55,031 nt of DNA from an uncultured Collinsella sp. (GTDB lineage Bacteria > Actinomycetota > Coriobacteriia > Coriobacteriales > Coriobacteriaceae), in contig UQSB01000007.1 of the NCBI GenBank assembly GCA_900543505.1, positions 1 through 55,031 of the forward strand, read 5' to 3'. Of the stretch, positions 26,218 through 34,838 are shown in pieces (within the stretch, counting starts at the first letter, position 1; every line of letters begins with the position of its first letter). The translations under genes and the position numbers were made by a program. The notes beneath the pieces were generated by a model, which did no database searches, was not told where the DNA came from, and was given only the letters and a program-made list of their open reading frames with translations.

Positions 26218-27618
26218 CTACTCTCCTCGCAGGTAAGCTTTGACGTCTTCTTCGATGGGGTCGTACAGGTCGGGGACAATGCCGATGTACTTGCACGCCT
26301 CGTAGAGCACCGGCACCACGTTGGCGTGAATGGCGACGCAGTGGTGGATGTAGGGACCCTCGACGATCTTGGCCTCGAGGCGCTTGAGGTTGTCGACCTC
26401 GACCCACAGGTAGGTGCCCATGCCGGCCGGGCCGTCGATGCCGCGGGCGTTACCCAGCAGCAGCGAGTACTCGCCGTTGTCGCCGTCAAAGCGGGCAAGG
26501 GTGAGGTCGCCGTGCTTGGCCTCGGCCGTCAGCGCGCCGGGGTGATCGAAAGCCAGCGGGTAAGTGAGCTTGGGCTTGACGGCCGCGCAGCTGCAGGGCC
26601 AGGGGCCGCAGTGCTGCAGCAGCTCGCCGTTCTCGTTATCGGGATGACGCACGGTCCAGTCGGCGAACATGCCGCGGTGACGGCCCAGGTCGGCGGCCTC
26701 GACCATCAGCGCGGTGATAGCGCCATGGATGTCGGTCTCGCAGACGATGGGGATGCCCATCTCGTTGAGGATTGCGTTGGCGGCGCAGGGCATAATGCCC
26801 AACTCGTCCTGCAGGGCGTTCCAGCACTGGATGGCGCCGGCGTTGCAGCCGTACTTCTCGACCAAGCGCTTCATGGCAATGGCGAGTCCTGCGACCGCAG
26901 GAACCTTGTCCTCGGGGATGCAGATCTCAAAGCTGTCACCAATGTGGGCGAGCATGGCTGCCATGGCCTGCTCGTCAGCCTGGGCGTCGCGCACGGCCTG
27001 GACAAGCTCGGTCATGGGGATGGGCGAAAGCTGGATGTTGAACTTCTCGAGCAGCTCGCCCTCGTTGCACATGGTCGACCAGAAATCGAACGGACGGGTG
27101 GCCATCTGCAGGATGCGGGTGTGCTTGAAGGTCTTGACCACGTTGCACACGGCCAAAAAGTCCCAGACGCCGCGCTCGAACTCGGGATCGGTCAGACGGC
27201 AGTTGGTCATGTAGGTGAAGGGAACCTGGAAGCGGCGCAGGACCTTGCCGGTGGCGAACAGACCGCACTGGCTATCACGCAGACGGGTGCCGTCGGGCTC
27301 GGGGCGCTCGTCGCGCGGCCCCCACAGCAGCACGGGCAAACCGAGCTCGCGGGCAAGGCGGGCGCAGACATACTCGGTACCAAAGTTGGCGTGGCAGAGC
27401 ATGATGCCGTCGACGCCCTCGGCGCGGAACTTCTCGACGATAGGCGCGATATGGCTGTCGTCGAACAGCAGGCCCTCGTCGTTGATGTCGTCGATATCCA
27501 CAATCTCGACGCCGATCTCGCGCAGGCGATCAGCCGTCAGACCGCGATACTTGATCGCGTCCGGCGCGCTAAAGATACTGCGGCGCGTGGGCACAAAGCC
27601 GAGCTTGATCTTGTCCAT
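26218..27618 (-). CDS. L-fucose/L-arabinose-isomerase-family protein (candidate apiose isomerase)
   Basis: 466 residues. The sequence fits the fucose isomerase-like superfamily: a Rossmann-type N-terminal half (GIMLCHANFGTEYVCARLA, LWGPRDERPEPDGTRLRDSQ), LQMATRPFDFWSTMCNEGELLEKFNI, and metal-ligand acids in NEMGIPIVCETDIHGA and the late HHCVAIHANV. It should interconvert an aldose and a ketose using a divalent metal. First gene of the operon, with AGGGGAGG before ATG 27618. With a split transketolase and FGGY kinase downstream, conversion of D-apiose to D-apulose is the pathway that best uses all four genes; another pentose or deoxyhexose remains possible. Confidence 0.82.
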   Translation of the reverse strand: MDKIKLGFVPTRRSIFSAPDAIKYRGLTADRLREIGVEIVDIDDINDEGLLFDDSHIAPIVEKFRAEGVDGIMLCHANFGTEYVCARLARELGLPVLLWGPRDERPEPDGTRLRDSQCGLFATGKVLRRFQVPFTYMTNCRLTDPEFERGVWDFLAVCNVVKTFKHTRILQMATRPFDFWSTMCNEGELLEKFNIQLSPIPMTELVQAVRDAQADEQAMAAMLAHIGDSFEICIPEDKVPAVAGLAIAMKRLVEKYGCNAGAIQCWNALQDELGIMPCAANAILNEMGIPIVCETDIHGAITALMVEAADLGRHRGMFADWTVRHPDNENGELLQHCGPWPCSCAAVKPKLTYPLAFDHPGALTAEAKHGDLTLARFDGDNGEYSLLLGNARGIDGPAGMGTYLWVEVDNLKRLEAKIVEGPYIHHCVAIHANVVPVLYEACKYIGIVPDLYDPIEEDVKAYLRGE

Positions 27619-27786
27619 GTACGTCCTCCCCTAGTCACATGTTCAGTAAACAGACGCATGTTTCGTTTTGTTCTGTTTACTAAATGTTTTACTCTTTTGT
27701 TTAAAAGTTTAGCGCGAAAGTCTCGTAAACGGTAGAGAAATCAGCCTAAACGGTATGTAAACAATCTGAACATACAAGGGCAACAA
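27619..27786 (-). promoter_or_regulatory. Control region of the isomerase-transketolase-kinase operon
   Basis: AT-rich. It carries AGTAAACAGA at 27645-27654 inverted at 27672-27681, TAAATGTTTT just beside it, and two direct TAAACGGTA copies at 27726-27734 and 27747-27755 (21 bases apart, two helical turns). The half-sites match those at 3.7-4.0 kb and in front of the LacI gene. I cannot place -35/-10 boxes with confidence. Confidence 0.55.
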
Positions 27787-27813
27787 AAAGAGGGCCCCGA
27801 AGGACCCTCTTTT
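27787..27813 (-). terminator. Terminator of the LacI-family gene
   Basis: AAAGAGGG...CCCTCTTT stem with a short loop, then TTTTTG on minus. It separates the regulator transcript from the isomerase operon, which therefore needs its own promoter. Confidence 0.75.
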
Positions 27814-27875
27814 GAATAGCGCTATGTTTACTGCCCTAGCGAGCTTTGGCACGCTGCAGGCGATGCCGTCTCCGC

Positions 27876-28886
27876 CTAGATTTCGCGCACGCTCTGGCGC
27901 TCGACAAAATAGGTCGACACAGCCGTTTTGCAGGTGTAGCTCTTGGGATTGCGGATGTTGCCCACCAGGCGGCGCACCGCGATCTCACCCACCTCGTGCT
28001 TGGGAACATGCACCGTGGTGAGCGGCGGGTTGGAAAAAGCGCCCAGAGATAGGTCGTCAAAGCCGATGATCGAGACATCCTCGGGCACGCGAATGCCGTG
28101 CTCGTTGAACGCGCGCATGGCACCCACGGCGAGCACGTCGTTCTCGGCAAAGAAAGCCGTCGGCAGGTCGTCGCGTGAGACGCTGTCGAGCCATGCACCC
28201 ATATCGCGATAGGCACCTTCGAGCGTGGTGCCCAGCGTGACGTGCCATGCCGGATTGGCCTCGAGGTCCGCATCCTCAAGCGCTTGGCGATAGCCGCGCT
28301 CGCGATCCTTAAAGTTGCGGATACGAAGATCGCCTGCCAGATAGCCGATTTGCCTGTGACCCTTCTCGATAAGGTAGTCCACGGCGCGCAGCACCGAATC
28401 GGTATTGGCAATGACTACGGCATCAAAGTACTGGCGGTCGCTCCAGCCGTCGAGCACGATCAGGTGGGCGGCAGCGTTGGCGAACAGGGCGTAATCTTCC
28501 TCACCCAGCTCGGTACCCATCAGCACGATGGCGGCAGACGGGTCGGCGATCAGGCCCTCGACCTGCGGACGCACGGCGTCCAGGTCGCTAAAGTCGAGCG
28601 AGACAAAGCTCGTGCTCATGCCGTGGCGACGCGCCTGGCGCTCCACGCCCTCAATAACCGCGGGATGGAAGGTGCTCTCGTCCAGGATGGCGCCCGTCTT
28701 GCGCGCGAGCACAAACTGGATGCTCTCGAGCTGCGTCGACTGCTGATAGCCGAGCGACTGCGCGCACTCCAGGATGACTTTGGCGGTCTCCTCGCTCACG
28801 CTGCGCTTGCGGTTGAGCGCGTTGGACACGGTCGCAGGCGAAAAACCGGTGATGCGGCTGATTTCGCGAACACTTGCTTTGGCCAT
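27876..28886 (-). CDS. LacI-family transcriptional regulator
   Basis: 336 residues. The N-terminal helix-turn-helix is complete (SVREISRITGFSPATVSNALN, then the hinge-helix region). From about 60 there is a periplasmic-binding-like sugar-sensing domain (AIVLMGTELGEEDYALF, GHRQIGYLAGD, IIGFDDLSLGAFSNPPLTTV). It should repress sugar genes until a sugar or sugar phosphate binds. Start ATG 28886, preceded by GGGGGAA; the frame continues upstream without support. It sits between the nucleoside hydrolase and the isomerase operon. TAAACA/TGTTTA sites in its own promoter suggest autoregulation. Confidence 0.93.
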   Translation of the reverse strand: MAKASVREISRITGFSPATVSNALNRKRSVSEETAKVILECAQSLGYQQSTQLESIQFVLARKTGAILDESTFHPAVIEGVERQARRHGMSTSFVSLDFSDLDAVRPQVEGLIADPSAAIVLMGTELGEEDYALFANAAAHLIVLDGWSDRQYFDAVVIANTDSVLRAVDYLIEKGHRQIGYLAGDLRIRNFKDRERGYRQALEDADLEANPAWHVTLGTTLEGAYRDMGAWLDSVSRDDLPTAFFAENDVLAVGAMRAFNEHGIRVPEDVSIIGFDDLSLGAFSNPPLTTVHVPKHEVGEIAVRRLVGNIRNPKSYTCKTAVSTYFVERQSVREI

Positions 28887-28959
28887 TGTTCCCCCTAGCA
28901 ACGGTCGTGGCGGAGCATCGTGGCCTGACCGCCCCGTGACTCGACAACTAAACGACCGC

Positions 28960-29015
28960 AAATTCAATCTAAACAGAATAGTAAATGTTTAATAGCTAGT
29001 TTAGCCTGTTGTCAA
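28960..29015 (-). promoter_or_regulatory. Promoter and operator of the LacI-family gene
   Basis: On minus, TTGACA (29010-29015) is followed by an AT-rich run including TTAAAC 17 bases on, and by TTAAACATTTACTATTCTG then TTTAGA. The latter resembles AAACATTTAGTAAACAGA in front of the isomerase. Operator overlapping the promoter fits autoregulation. Confidence 0.5.
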
Positions 29016-29089
29016 GCGAAGCGACGCGACTATTCCCCCAACGGGCGTATTTACTCGGTAGCTAATCTGGATCGGGGCACAGAAACCGT

Positions 29090-30064
29090 TTAGCCAAGGA
29101 TGCGAGCCATGCGTGCCTTAAACTCCGCGAGGAAACGTGGGGCGTCCACGGTGAGCGCCACGAGCGCGCTCTTATCCGGATCGGACAGACGGTGCTCATC
29201 ACAGATAGTGCGGCCGCGGTACTCGCCCAGCAGGTCGACACGAAGATTGCAGCCGAGCGCACCCACGAGCGTGGGATCAATCGCCACGGCAACCGCCAGC
29301 GGATCGTGCAGCGCGCAGCCGCCCAGGTAGGGCGCGTTCATTTCGTACGAACCGATATAGTGCTCGACCATGCTCGCAAACGCGCAGCCAGCCATAGTGC
29401 CCGAGCCCGTCCAGCCGGCAACGTCGCGACGTGTGAGCACCACGCGGTGCGTCACATCCAAGCCCACCATGGTGAGCTTGCGGCCCGAGCGCAACACGGC
29501 GTCGGCAGCCTCGGGGTCGCCCGCCATGTTGGCCTCGGCGCCCGCGCTCACGTTGCCGGGCACGGTAAGGGCGCCGCCCATCACGACCACGCGACCGATA
29601 GACATCATCGCCGCCGCATCACGCTCCAGGGCGAGCGACAGATTGGAGAGCGGGCCGGTCGCCACGTAGATCAAATCGGGGCCATAGGTACGCGCGGCAT
29701 CAATCAGGTAATCGACCGCCGCATTGCCATCGGCCGACGTCGCGCCCACCGGCTCGTACGGCGAAGCGGGCACGCTTGCGCCGCCAATACCGTTCTTGCC
29801 GTGGATAAGCGTGGTGGACGCCGGCGGCGTGTAGGGTTCGGTCGCCTTCATGGGACGATCGGCGCCCAGGTACACCGGCACCTCGGGACGACCCAACAGG
29901 TCGAGCACCGCCAGGCAGTTGTGCGCCGATTGCTCGACGCGCACGTTGCCAAAGCACGTGGTGATACCCACGAGCTCCACCTCGGGGCTCGCGATGGCAT
30001 AGGCCAGCGCCATCGCATCGTCCACACCCATATCCAGATCAAGGATCAGCTTCTTGATTGCCAT
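29090..30064 (-). CDS. Inosine/uridine-preferring nucleoside hydrolase
   Basis: 324 residues, full length. It cleaves the N-glycosidic bond of ribonucleosides to base plus ribose. The calcium motif DxDxxxDD is present as DLDMGVDDA at the N-terminus (the usual Pro replaced by Met). Other conserved pieces are ITTCFGNV, IYVATGPLSNLSLAL, VVMGGAL, and the late GGCALHDPLAVAVA, whose Asp is a metal ligand. Cytoplasmic. It lies 30 bases downstream of ribokinase, so ribose released here can be phosphorylated at once. The 200 bases to the LacI gene hold the latter's promoter. Confidence 0.92.
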   Translation of the reverse strand: MAIKKLILDLDMGVDDAMALAYAIASPEVELVGITTCFGNVRVEQSAHNCLAVLDLLGRPEVPVYLGADRPMKATEPYTPPASTTLIHGKNGIGGASVPASPYEPVGATSADGNAAVDYLIDAARTYGPDLIYVATGPLSNLSLALERDAAAMMSIGRVVVMGGALTVPGNVSAGAEANMAGDPEAADAVLRSGRKLTMVGLDVTHRVVLTRRDVAGWTGSGTMAGCAFASMVEHYIGSYEMNAPYLGGCALHDPLAVAVAIDPTLVGALGCNLRVDLLGEYRGRTICDEHRLSDPDKSALVALTVDAPRFLAEFKARMARILG

Positions 30065-30094
30065 TGTTCTGCTCCGCTTCTCCGTCTTTATCGT

Positions 30095-31057
30095 TTAACC
30101 AAACCAATGTTCAACTTCGGCGCGCGTGGGAATCGATTGCTGAGCGCCCAGGCGCGACACCGTCACTGCCGAGGCGCGAGCACCCGCGGCCATGCACTCA
30201 AAGAGCGGCAGGCCCTCTAGGCGAGCCGCCGCCAACACGCCGATAAACGTATCGCCCGCGGCCGTCGTATCGACCACCGCGCTCGAAAGCGCCGGCATAC
30301 GCAGCAGCTCGCCGTCGTCGCCGAGCGCAACCGACCCGGCGCCGCCCAACGTGATGACCGCAGCTCCGGCACCCTTGGCGAGCAGGGCATTGAGTGCCGC
30401 GACGCAGCTCGCATCATCCGCAGGCAAGATGCCCGTCAGTACCTGGCACTCAGTCTCGTTAGGACAGACCAGGTCGACCGCAGGCCAGACCTCCTCAGGC
30501 AACTCACAGGCAGGCGCCGGATTAAAGACCGTATAGAACCCGAGCTCGTGAGCGCAAAAAAGCGCCTCGGCAGTCGCCACAAGATCACATTCGCCCTGGG
30601 CGATAAAGACGCTTCCGGCAGCCGGGGCAATCTTGCTGGCGTCACCGTCGAGCTCATCGGCCACCAGACGCCTCAGCGCGCGGGCAACGTCCTCGCCCGC
30701 AAGCGCATGATTGGCGCCCGGTGACAGCACGATGCGGTTGTCTCCCTCGCAGCGAATGATGGTCGCCGTTCCCGTCTCCACATCATCGCGACGCGCCACA
30801 AAGTCACAGTCCACGCCAGCATCTTGGAGCCCCGCCACGAGCGACGTGCCAAATGCGTCGCGACCGACCGCGCCGATCATGTGCGTGCGCGCGCCCATGC
30901 GCGCGGCAGCCACGGCCTGGTTGGCGCCTTTGCCGCCGGCGTTGGCGATAAACCCGCTGCCGCCGACGGTCTCGCCCGCACGTGGCATGCGCTCGCACGC
31001 CACCGAAAGGTCCATGTTCATGCTGCCGAACACCGCAACGATGCCGCAATCTGCCAT
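30095..31057 (-). CDS. rbsK: Ribokinase
   Basis: 320 residues, PfkB family. It phosphorylates ribose to ribose-5-phosphate. Signatures: GSMNMDLSV at the start, GGKGANQAVAAARMGA (PfkB signature 1), FNPAPACELPEEVW, CPNETE, and DTTAAGDTFIGVLAAA with the catalytic base in AAGDTF. It pairs with the nucleoside hydrolase gene downstream as a nucleoside salvage unit. ATG 31057 with GAGGAGG upstream. Start and family are clear; related sugars such as 2-deoxyribose cannot be ruled out. Confidence 0.92.
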   Translation of the reverse strand: MADCGIVAVFGSMNMDLSVACERMPRAGETVGGSGFIANAGGKGANQAVAAARMGARTHMIGAVGRDAFGTSLVAGLQDAGVDCDFVARRDDVETGTATIIRCEGDNRIVLSPGANHALAGEDVARALRRLVADELDGDASKIAPAAGSVFIAQGECDLVATAEALFCAHELGFYTVFNPAPACELPEEVWPAVDLVCPNETECQVLTGILPADDASCVAALNALLAKGAGAAVITLGGAGSVALGDDGELLRMPALSSAVVDTTAAGDTFIGVLAAARLEGLPLFECMAAGARASAVTVSRLGAQQSIPTRAEVEHWFG

Positions 31058-31243
31058 GGAAACCTCCTCGTCCGCGGGCTCTGCACCCGCTGTTGGCCGT
31101 CAATCGTGCGCTCTCGCACCTCTATAACTTTAGTTCACTTTGATGTGGACGCGCGCTTGAGCTTGCACCGGCAGCAAGCATTCACAGGAGCAGGCGGCTA
31201 CAATGAAGGCGTGCTGATTATTCTCGTCATTGGATGAAGTTTT

Positions 31244-33457
31244 ATGGAACAATTCCCGCGATCGAGTTCGCGCAGCTCACGCCACGCGAGCGATCAACAA
31301 GCGCCGCACGAACGTTCGCGCGCTAACCGCCAAGCCACCGAGCCGAACCGCGGCGCAGGCTCTCGTCGCACGCCTGCCAACAAGGGTACCCACACCAACA
31401 GCGCCGCGGAGCAGACGCCTGCTCGCCCCAAGTCCCGCTACATCCCTGCGCTCGACGGCCTGCGCACGCTTGCCGTCGTCGCGGTGGTGCTCTATCACCT
31501 CAACCTCACGTGGGCGCAGGGCGGTCTGCTCGGCGTCACGATCTTTTTTGTGCTTTCAGGCTATCTGATCACACGCCTGCTACTCAACGAAGTCGCTAAG
31601 ACCGGCCGCATCGACCTCAAGAGCTTCTGGATTCGCCGCATCCGTCGCCTGGTCCCCGCCGTGGTAACGGTAGTGTTCGTGACCTGCGCGCTGTGCACCA
31701 TCTTTAACCACGTGATGCTTACCAAGATGCGCCCCGACATTCTGCCGTCGCTGCTGTTCTTCAACAACTGGTGGCAGATTGCCCAAAACGTCTCGTACTT
31801 CAATGCTCTGGGCGATCCCTCGCCGCTTACGCACTTTTGGTCGCTCGCCATCGAGGAACAGTTCTACCTGGTTTGGCCCCCGCTGCTGCTCGCTATGGTA
31901 TCCATGCACATGAGCAAGCCCAACACGCGCCGCATGGTTCTGGGCCTGGCTGCTGTCTCCGCCATCGCCATGATGGTGCTCTATAACCCCGCCGCCGATC
32001 CCAGCCGCGTGTACTACGGCACCGACACCCGCGTGTTCTCGCTGCTGCTGGGTGCCTGGATGGCCTTTATCCCCGATCGCGACCTGGCGCCGGTGCGTCT
32101 CGTTCATCGTTTGGGGCTCAATCGCCTGGCTGGCGCCGCCAAGCACGGCAAGAACGCCGAGGGCAAGCCTGGCGAGAAGGCCGACGAATCAGCCGAGACC
32201 GCCCCGGCACAGCCGAGCGCCCTCGTGCGCTTTTGGTCCTCGCCCGCATCCATCGATGTATTGGGCGTCGTGGGTCTGGTTGGCCTTGCCGCCATGGTCG
32301 CGCTCACCAACGGCTACACCGCGTTCCAGTATCGCGGCGGCACGCTGTTATGCTCCATCCTCACGCTCATGGTCATCGCGGCCTGCGTGCAGCCCCAGGG
32401 AATGGTTGCCCGCGCGCTGTCCGCCGAGCCGCTCGTGTGGGTTGGCAAGCGCTCATACAGCATCTACCTGTGGCACTATCCGCTGCTGTTGCTTATGAAC
32501 CCGGTCGCCAACATCAACGATACACCGTGGTGGCAGTACATTTTGCAGGTGCTGTTGGTGGTCACCGTGGCCGAATGCTCATATCGCTTTATCGAGACGC
32601 CGTTTAGAAAGGGCGCCTTTGGGCGCACCGTATCCGAGTTCCGCGACGGCACCACCACGCCCGCCAACTGGGTACGCGCGCACGTCCCTGCCTGCGCAGC
32701 CTGCGCTGTCGTGTTGGTCGTTGCACTGGGCGGCCTGATCTTTGTGCCCGAGACGTCTGCGCTGAGCGGCGAGGGCGCCGAAGTTCTGAACAAGGAAGCC
32801 AAGAACACCGCGCCCACCGACCAGCAGGCGGCCGACGACACCGACAAGGACAACGACGGCTTCCCCGATGGCTCCTACGATCTGCTTATGATCGGCGACT
32901 CCGTGTCGCTGCGTGCCGTGGACACCTTTGACGGCGTGTTCCCGCACAGCCATATCGATGCCGAAAAGGGCCGCCAGTTTGATGCGGGCCGCGCGACATT
33001 TGAGGGCTATATCCAGCAGAACCTTGCCGGCAAGATCGTGGTCTTTGCCCTGGGCACCAACGGCTTGGTAACCGACGACCAGATCGACGCCATCATGGCC
33101 GATGCAGGAGATAAGCGTATTGTGGTGTTTGTGAACACGCGCAGCCCGCAGCCGTGGGTTGGCTCTACCAACCAGGCCATCGCCAACGCCGCTACGCGCT
33201 ACAAGAACGTGCGCGTTATCGACTGGTACGGATACAGTGCCAATCGCAACGACCTGTTCGATGGCGATGGCACGCACCTGTCGACCACTGGCGTGACTGA
33301 GTACCTCAACTTGATCCACGATGCAGTCAAGAAGGACCTGCCCGTACACCCCGAGGATCACGTCAACGATCCGCAGCCGGCAGCCGTCAAATCTGCCACC
33401 GACGCACTCGTCAATGCGCTCGCTCTCAAGCCGCACAAGCTGGGCACCGACAAGTAA
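31244..33457 (+). CDS. OatA-like acyltransferase (acyltransferase 3 plus SGNH domain)
   Basis: 737 residues. A 60-residue basic cytoplasmic tail leads to an acyltransferase-3 membrane domain (about 65-500, roughly ten to eleven helices; IPALDGLRTLAVVAVVLYHL, IFFVLSGYLITRLLL, HFWSLAIEEQFYLVWP, SYSIYLWHYPLLLL). An external linker follows, then a C-terminal SGNH domain (LLMIGDSVSLRAV with nucleophile Ser, FALGTNGLV, and DGTHLSTTG with the Asp-His pair). Proteins of this build move acetyl groups across the membrane onto peptidoglycan (OatA) or other envelope glycans. ATG 31244 has only a weak ribosome site; a TACAAT box at about 31201 may be the promoter -10. Monocistronic. Confidence 0.9.
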   Translation: MEQFPRSSSRSSRHASDQQAPHERSRANRQATEPNRGAGSRRTPANKGTHTNSAAEQTPARPKSRYIPALDGLRTLAVVAVVLYHLNLTWAQGGLLGVTIFFVLSGYLITRLLLNEVAKTGRIDLKSFWIRRIRRLVPAVVTVVFVTCALCTIFNHVMLTKMRPDILPSLLFFNNWWQIAQNVSYFNALGDPSPLTHFWSLAIEEQFYLVWPPLLLAMVSMHMSKPNTRRMVLGLAAVSAIAMMVLYNPAADPSRVYYGTDTRVFSLLLGAWMAFIPDRDLAPVRLVHRLGLNRLAGAAKHGKNAEGKPGEKADESAETAPAQPSALVRFWSSPASIDVLGVVGLVGLAAMVALTNGYTAFQYRGGTLLCSILTLMVIAACVQPQGMVARALSAEPLVWVGKRSYSIYLWHYPLLLLMNPVANINDTPWWQYILQVLLVVTVAECSYRFIETPFRKGAFGRTVSEFRDGTTTPANWVRAHVPACAACAVVLVVALGGLIFVPETSALSGEGAEVLNKEAKNTAPTDQQAADDTDKDNDGFPDGSYDLLMIGDSVSLRAVDTFDGVFPHSHIDAEKGRQFDAGRATFEGYIQQNLAGKIVVFALGTNGLVTDDQIDAIMADAGDKRIVVFVNTRSPQPWVGSTNQAIANAATRYKNVRVIDWYGYSANRNDLFDGDGTHLSTTGVTEYLNLIHDAVKKDLPVHPEDHVNDPQPAAVKSATDALVNALALKPHKLGTDK

Positions 33458-33519
33458 CCCGCAGCAAACAACCCAAAATCACTCTTTTAGAGTCGGCCCC
33501 AAGAGGTCGCGGGCAAAAT

Positions 33520-33548
33520 ACAGGCCGCAACCCATGGCAGCGGCCTGT
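33520..33548. terminator. Bidirectional terminator between converging genes
   Basis: Perfect 9-bp stem ACAGGCCGC/GCGGCCTGT (33520-33528 with 33540-33548); followed by TATTTTG on minus and TTTGG on plus. It serves the OatA-like and Nramp-type genes. Confidence 0.7.
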
Positions 33549-33567
33549 TTGGAGTCCAAAAGAGACG

Positions 33568-34830
33568 CTAAGCGCTGTAGCCCATCGCCTGCAGGACAAA
33601 CATGACGACCGTCAGCACCGTAATCACGGCGATAGTCGCCCACGTGAGCACGTTCCACACGCGACCGTTGCGGTTGGCACCCATAATGTGACGGTCGGCG
33701 GCGATAACCACCTGGAACACCAGAACCACGGGCAGTAGCACGCCATTGATGACCTGCGAGGTCATCATAATCTGGAACAGATCGACGCCGGGCATAAGCA
33801 CCAGCACGGCAGAGATACCGATGATGGCCGTAATGATGCCGCGATAGACCGGGGCCTCGTCCCAGCTGCGGTCGGCACCGCGCTCCCAGCCAAATGCCTC
33901 GCAGATAGCGCTCGACGTAACGCCCGGCAGCACGCAGGCAGCCAAGAAACTCGCCGCGACCAGACCCGAGGCAAACAGTACCGTGGACCACTGACCAGCA
34001 ATAGGCTCCAGCGCGCGGGCGGCATCGGCAGCGTCGCTAATCTGAATGCCCGCAGGGAACAACACCGTACCGGTCGTGATGATAATAAAGCCGGCAATGA
34101 CATCGGCGGCGATCGAGCCGCTCACGGTATCGATGCGCTGCAGCACGATATCGTCCTCGCCCGCGTTCTTATCGACCACGTTGTTCTGCGCCAAGAAAAT
34201 CATCCACGGTGCGATGGTGGTACCGATCGTTGCGACCACGAGCGACACGTAGCTGGGGTCATTTTGAATGTTGGGCACGACCAGGTCGACCGCGACCTCA
34301 CCCCAGTTGGGGCCAGCCATAAACGCGGCGACGATATAGGTCACGAACACGCAGCTCACCAGCAGCAGAATCTTCTCGATGCGCTGGAAACTACCCGACA
34401 TGGTAAGCATCCACACCAGCAGCGCCACCAACGGCACCGAGATGCTCGCCGGCACGCCAAAGAGAGCAAGGCCGCTGGCGATGCCCGCAAACTCCGAAAT
34501 GGTCACAGCCGTGTTGGCGATCAACAGCGCCGCCATGGCCAACACGCTCTTGCGCACGCCAAAGCGCTCGCGAATGAGCGATGCCAGGCCCTTGCCCGTG
34601 ACGCAGCCGCAGCGCGCCGCGGTCTCCTGCGTCACGATGAGCAGCACAGTCATGACGGGAAGCATCCAGAGCATCTTGTAGCCATAGCTGGCGCCCGCGC
34701 TGGAATACGTTGCAATGCCGCCGGCGTCATTGCCCGAAAGCGCCGCCAGCAGACCGGGGCCCATAGCGCCAAAGATGGCCGCGATGGTCAGCTTTTGCTT
34801 GGTGCCCGACTTTTGCTTGGTATTTTGCAC
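33568..34830 (-). CDS. Nramp-family divalent metal transporter, non-canonical (NRMT-like)
   Basis: 420 residues, eleven hydrophobic segments. Overall Nramp/SLC11 fold signals are clear, but the metal site differs: the helix-1 DPGN motif reads D35-A-G-G, and the helix-6 MPH motif reads A207-P-W, so the metal-selecting Met is missing. Nramp-related magnesium transporters (NRMTs), characterised from the coriobacterium Eggerthella lenta, also lack that Met; I infer Mg2+ or Mn2+ rather than Fe2+ as cargo. Start at GTG 34830 behind AGGTGG, eight bases after the MgtE_N-type gene; the longer ATG frame inside that gene is rejected. The pairing with a Mg-sensing domain protein supports the inference. 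Confidence 0.85.
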   Translation of the reverse strand: MQNTKQKSGTKQKLTIAAIFGAMGPGLLAALSGNDAGGIATYSSAGASYGYKMLWMLPVMTVLLIVTQETAARCGCVTGKGLASLIRERFGVRKSVLAMAALLIANTAVTISEFAGIASGLALFGVPASISVPLVALLVWMLTMSGSFQRIEKILLLVSCVFVTYIVAAFMAGPNWGEVAVDLVVPNIQNDPSYVSLVVATIGTTIAPWMIFLAQNNVVDKNAGEDDIVLQRIDTVSGSIAADVIAGFIIITTGTVLFPAGIQISDAADAARALEPIAGQWSTVLFASGLVAASFLAACVLPGVTSSAICEAFGWERGADRSWDEAPVYRGIITAIIGISAVLVLMPGVDLFQIMMTSQVINGVLLPVVLVFQVVIAADRHIMGANRNGRVWNVLTWATIAVITVLTVVMFVLQAMGYSA

Positions 34831-34838
34831 GCGACCAC

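Noticed and set aside
26216..26407. 64-codon N-terminal extension of the transketolase N subunit
   Set aside because: Overlaps the isomerase gene in another frame; transketolase similarity starts at the Met at 26215.
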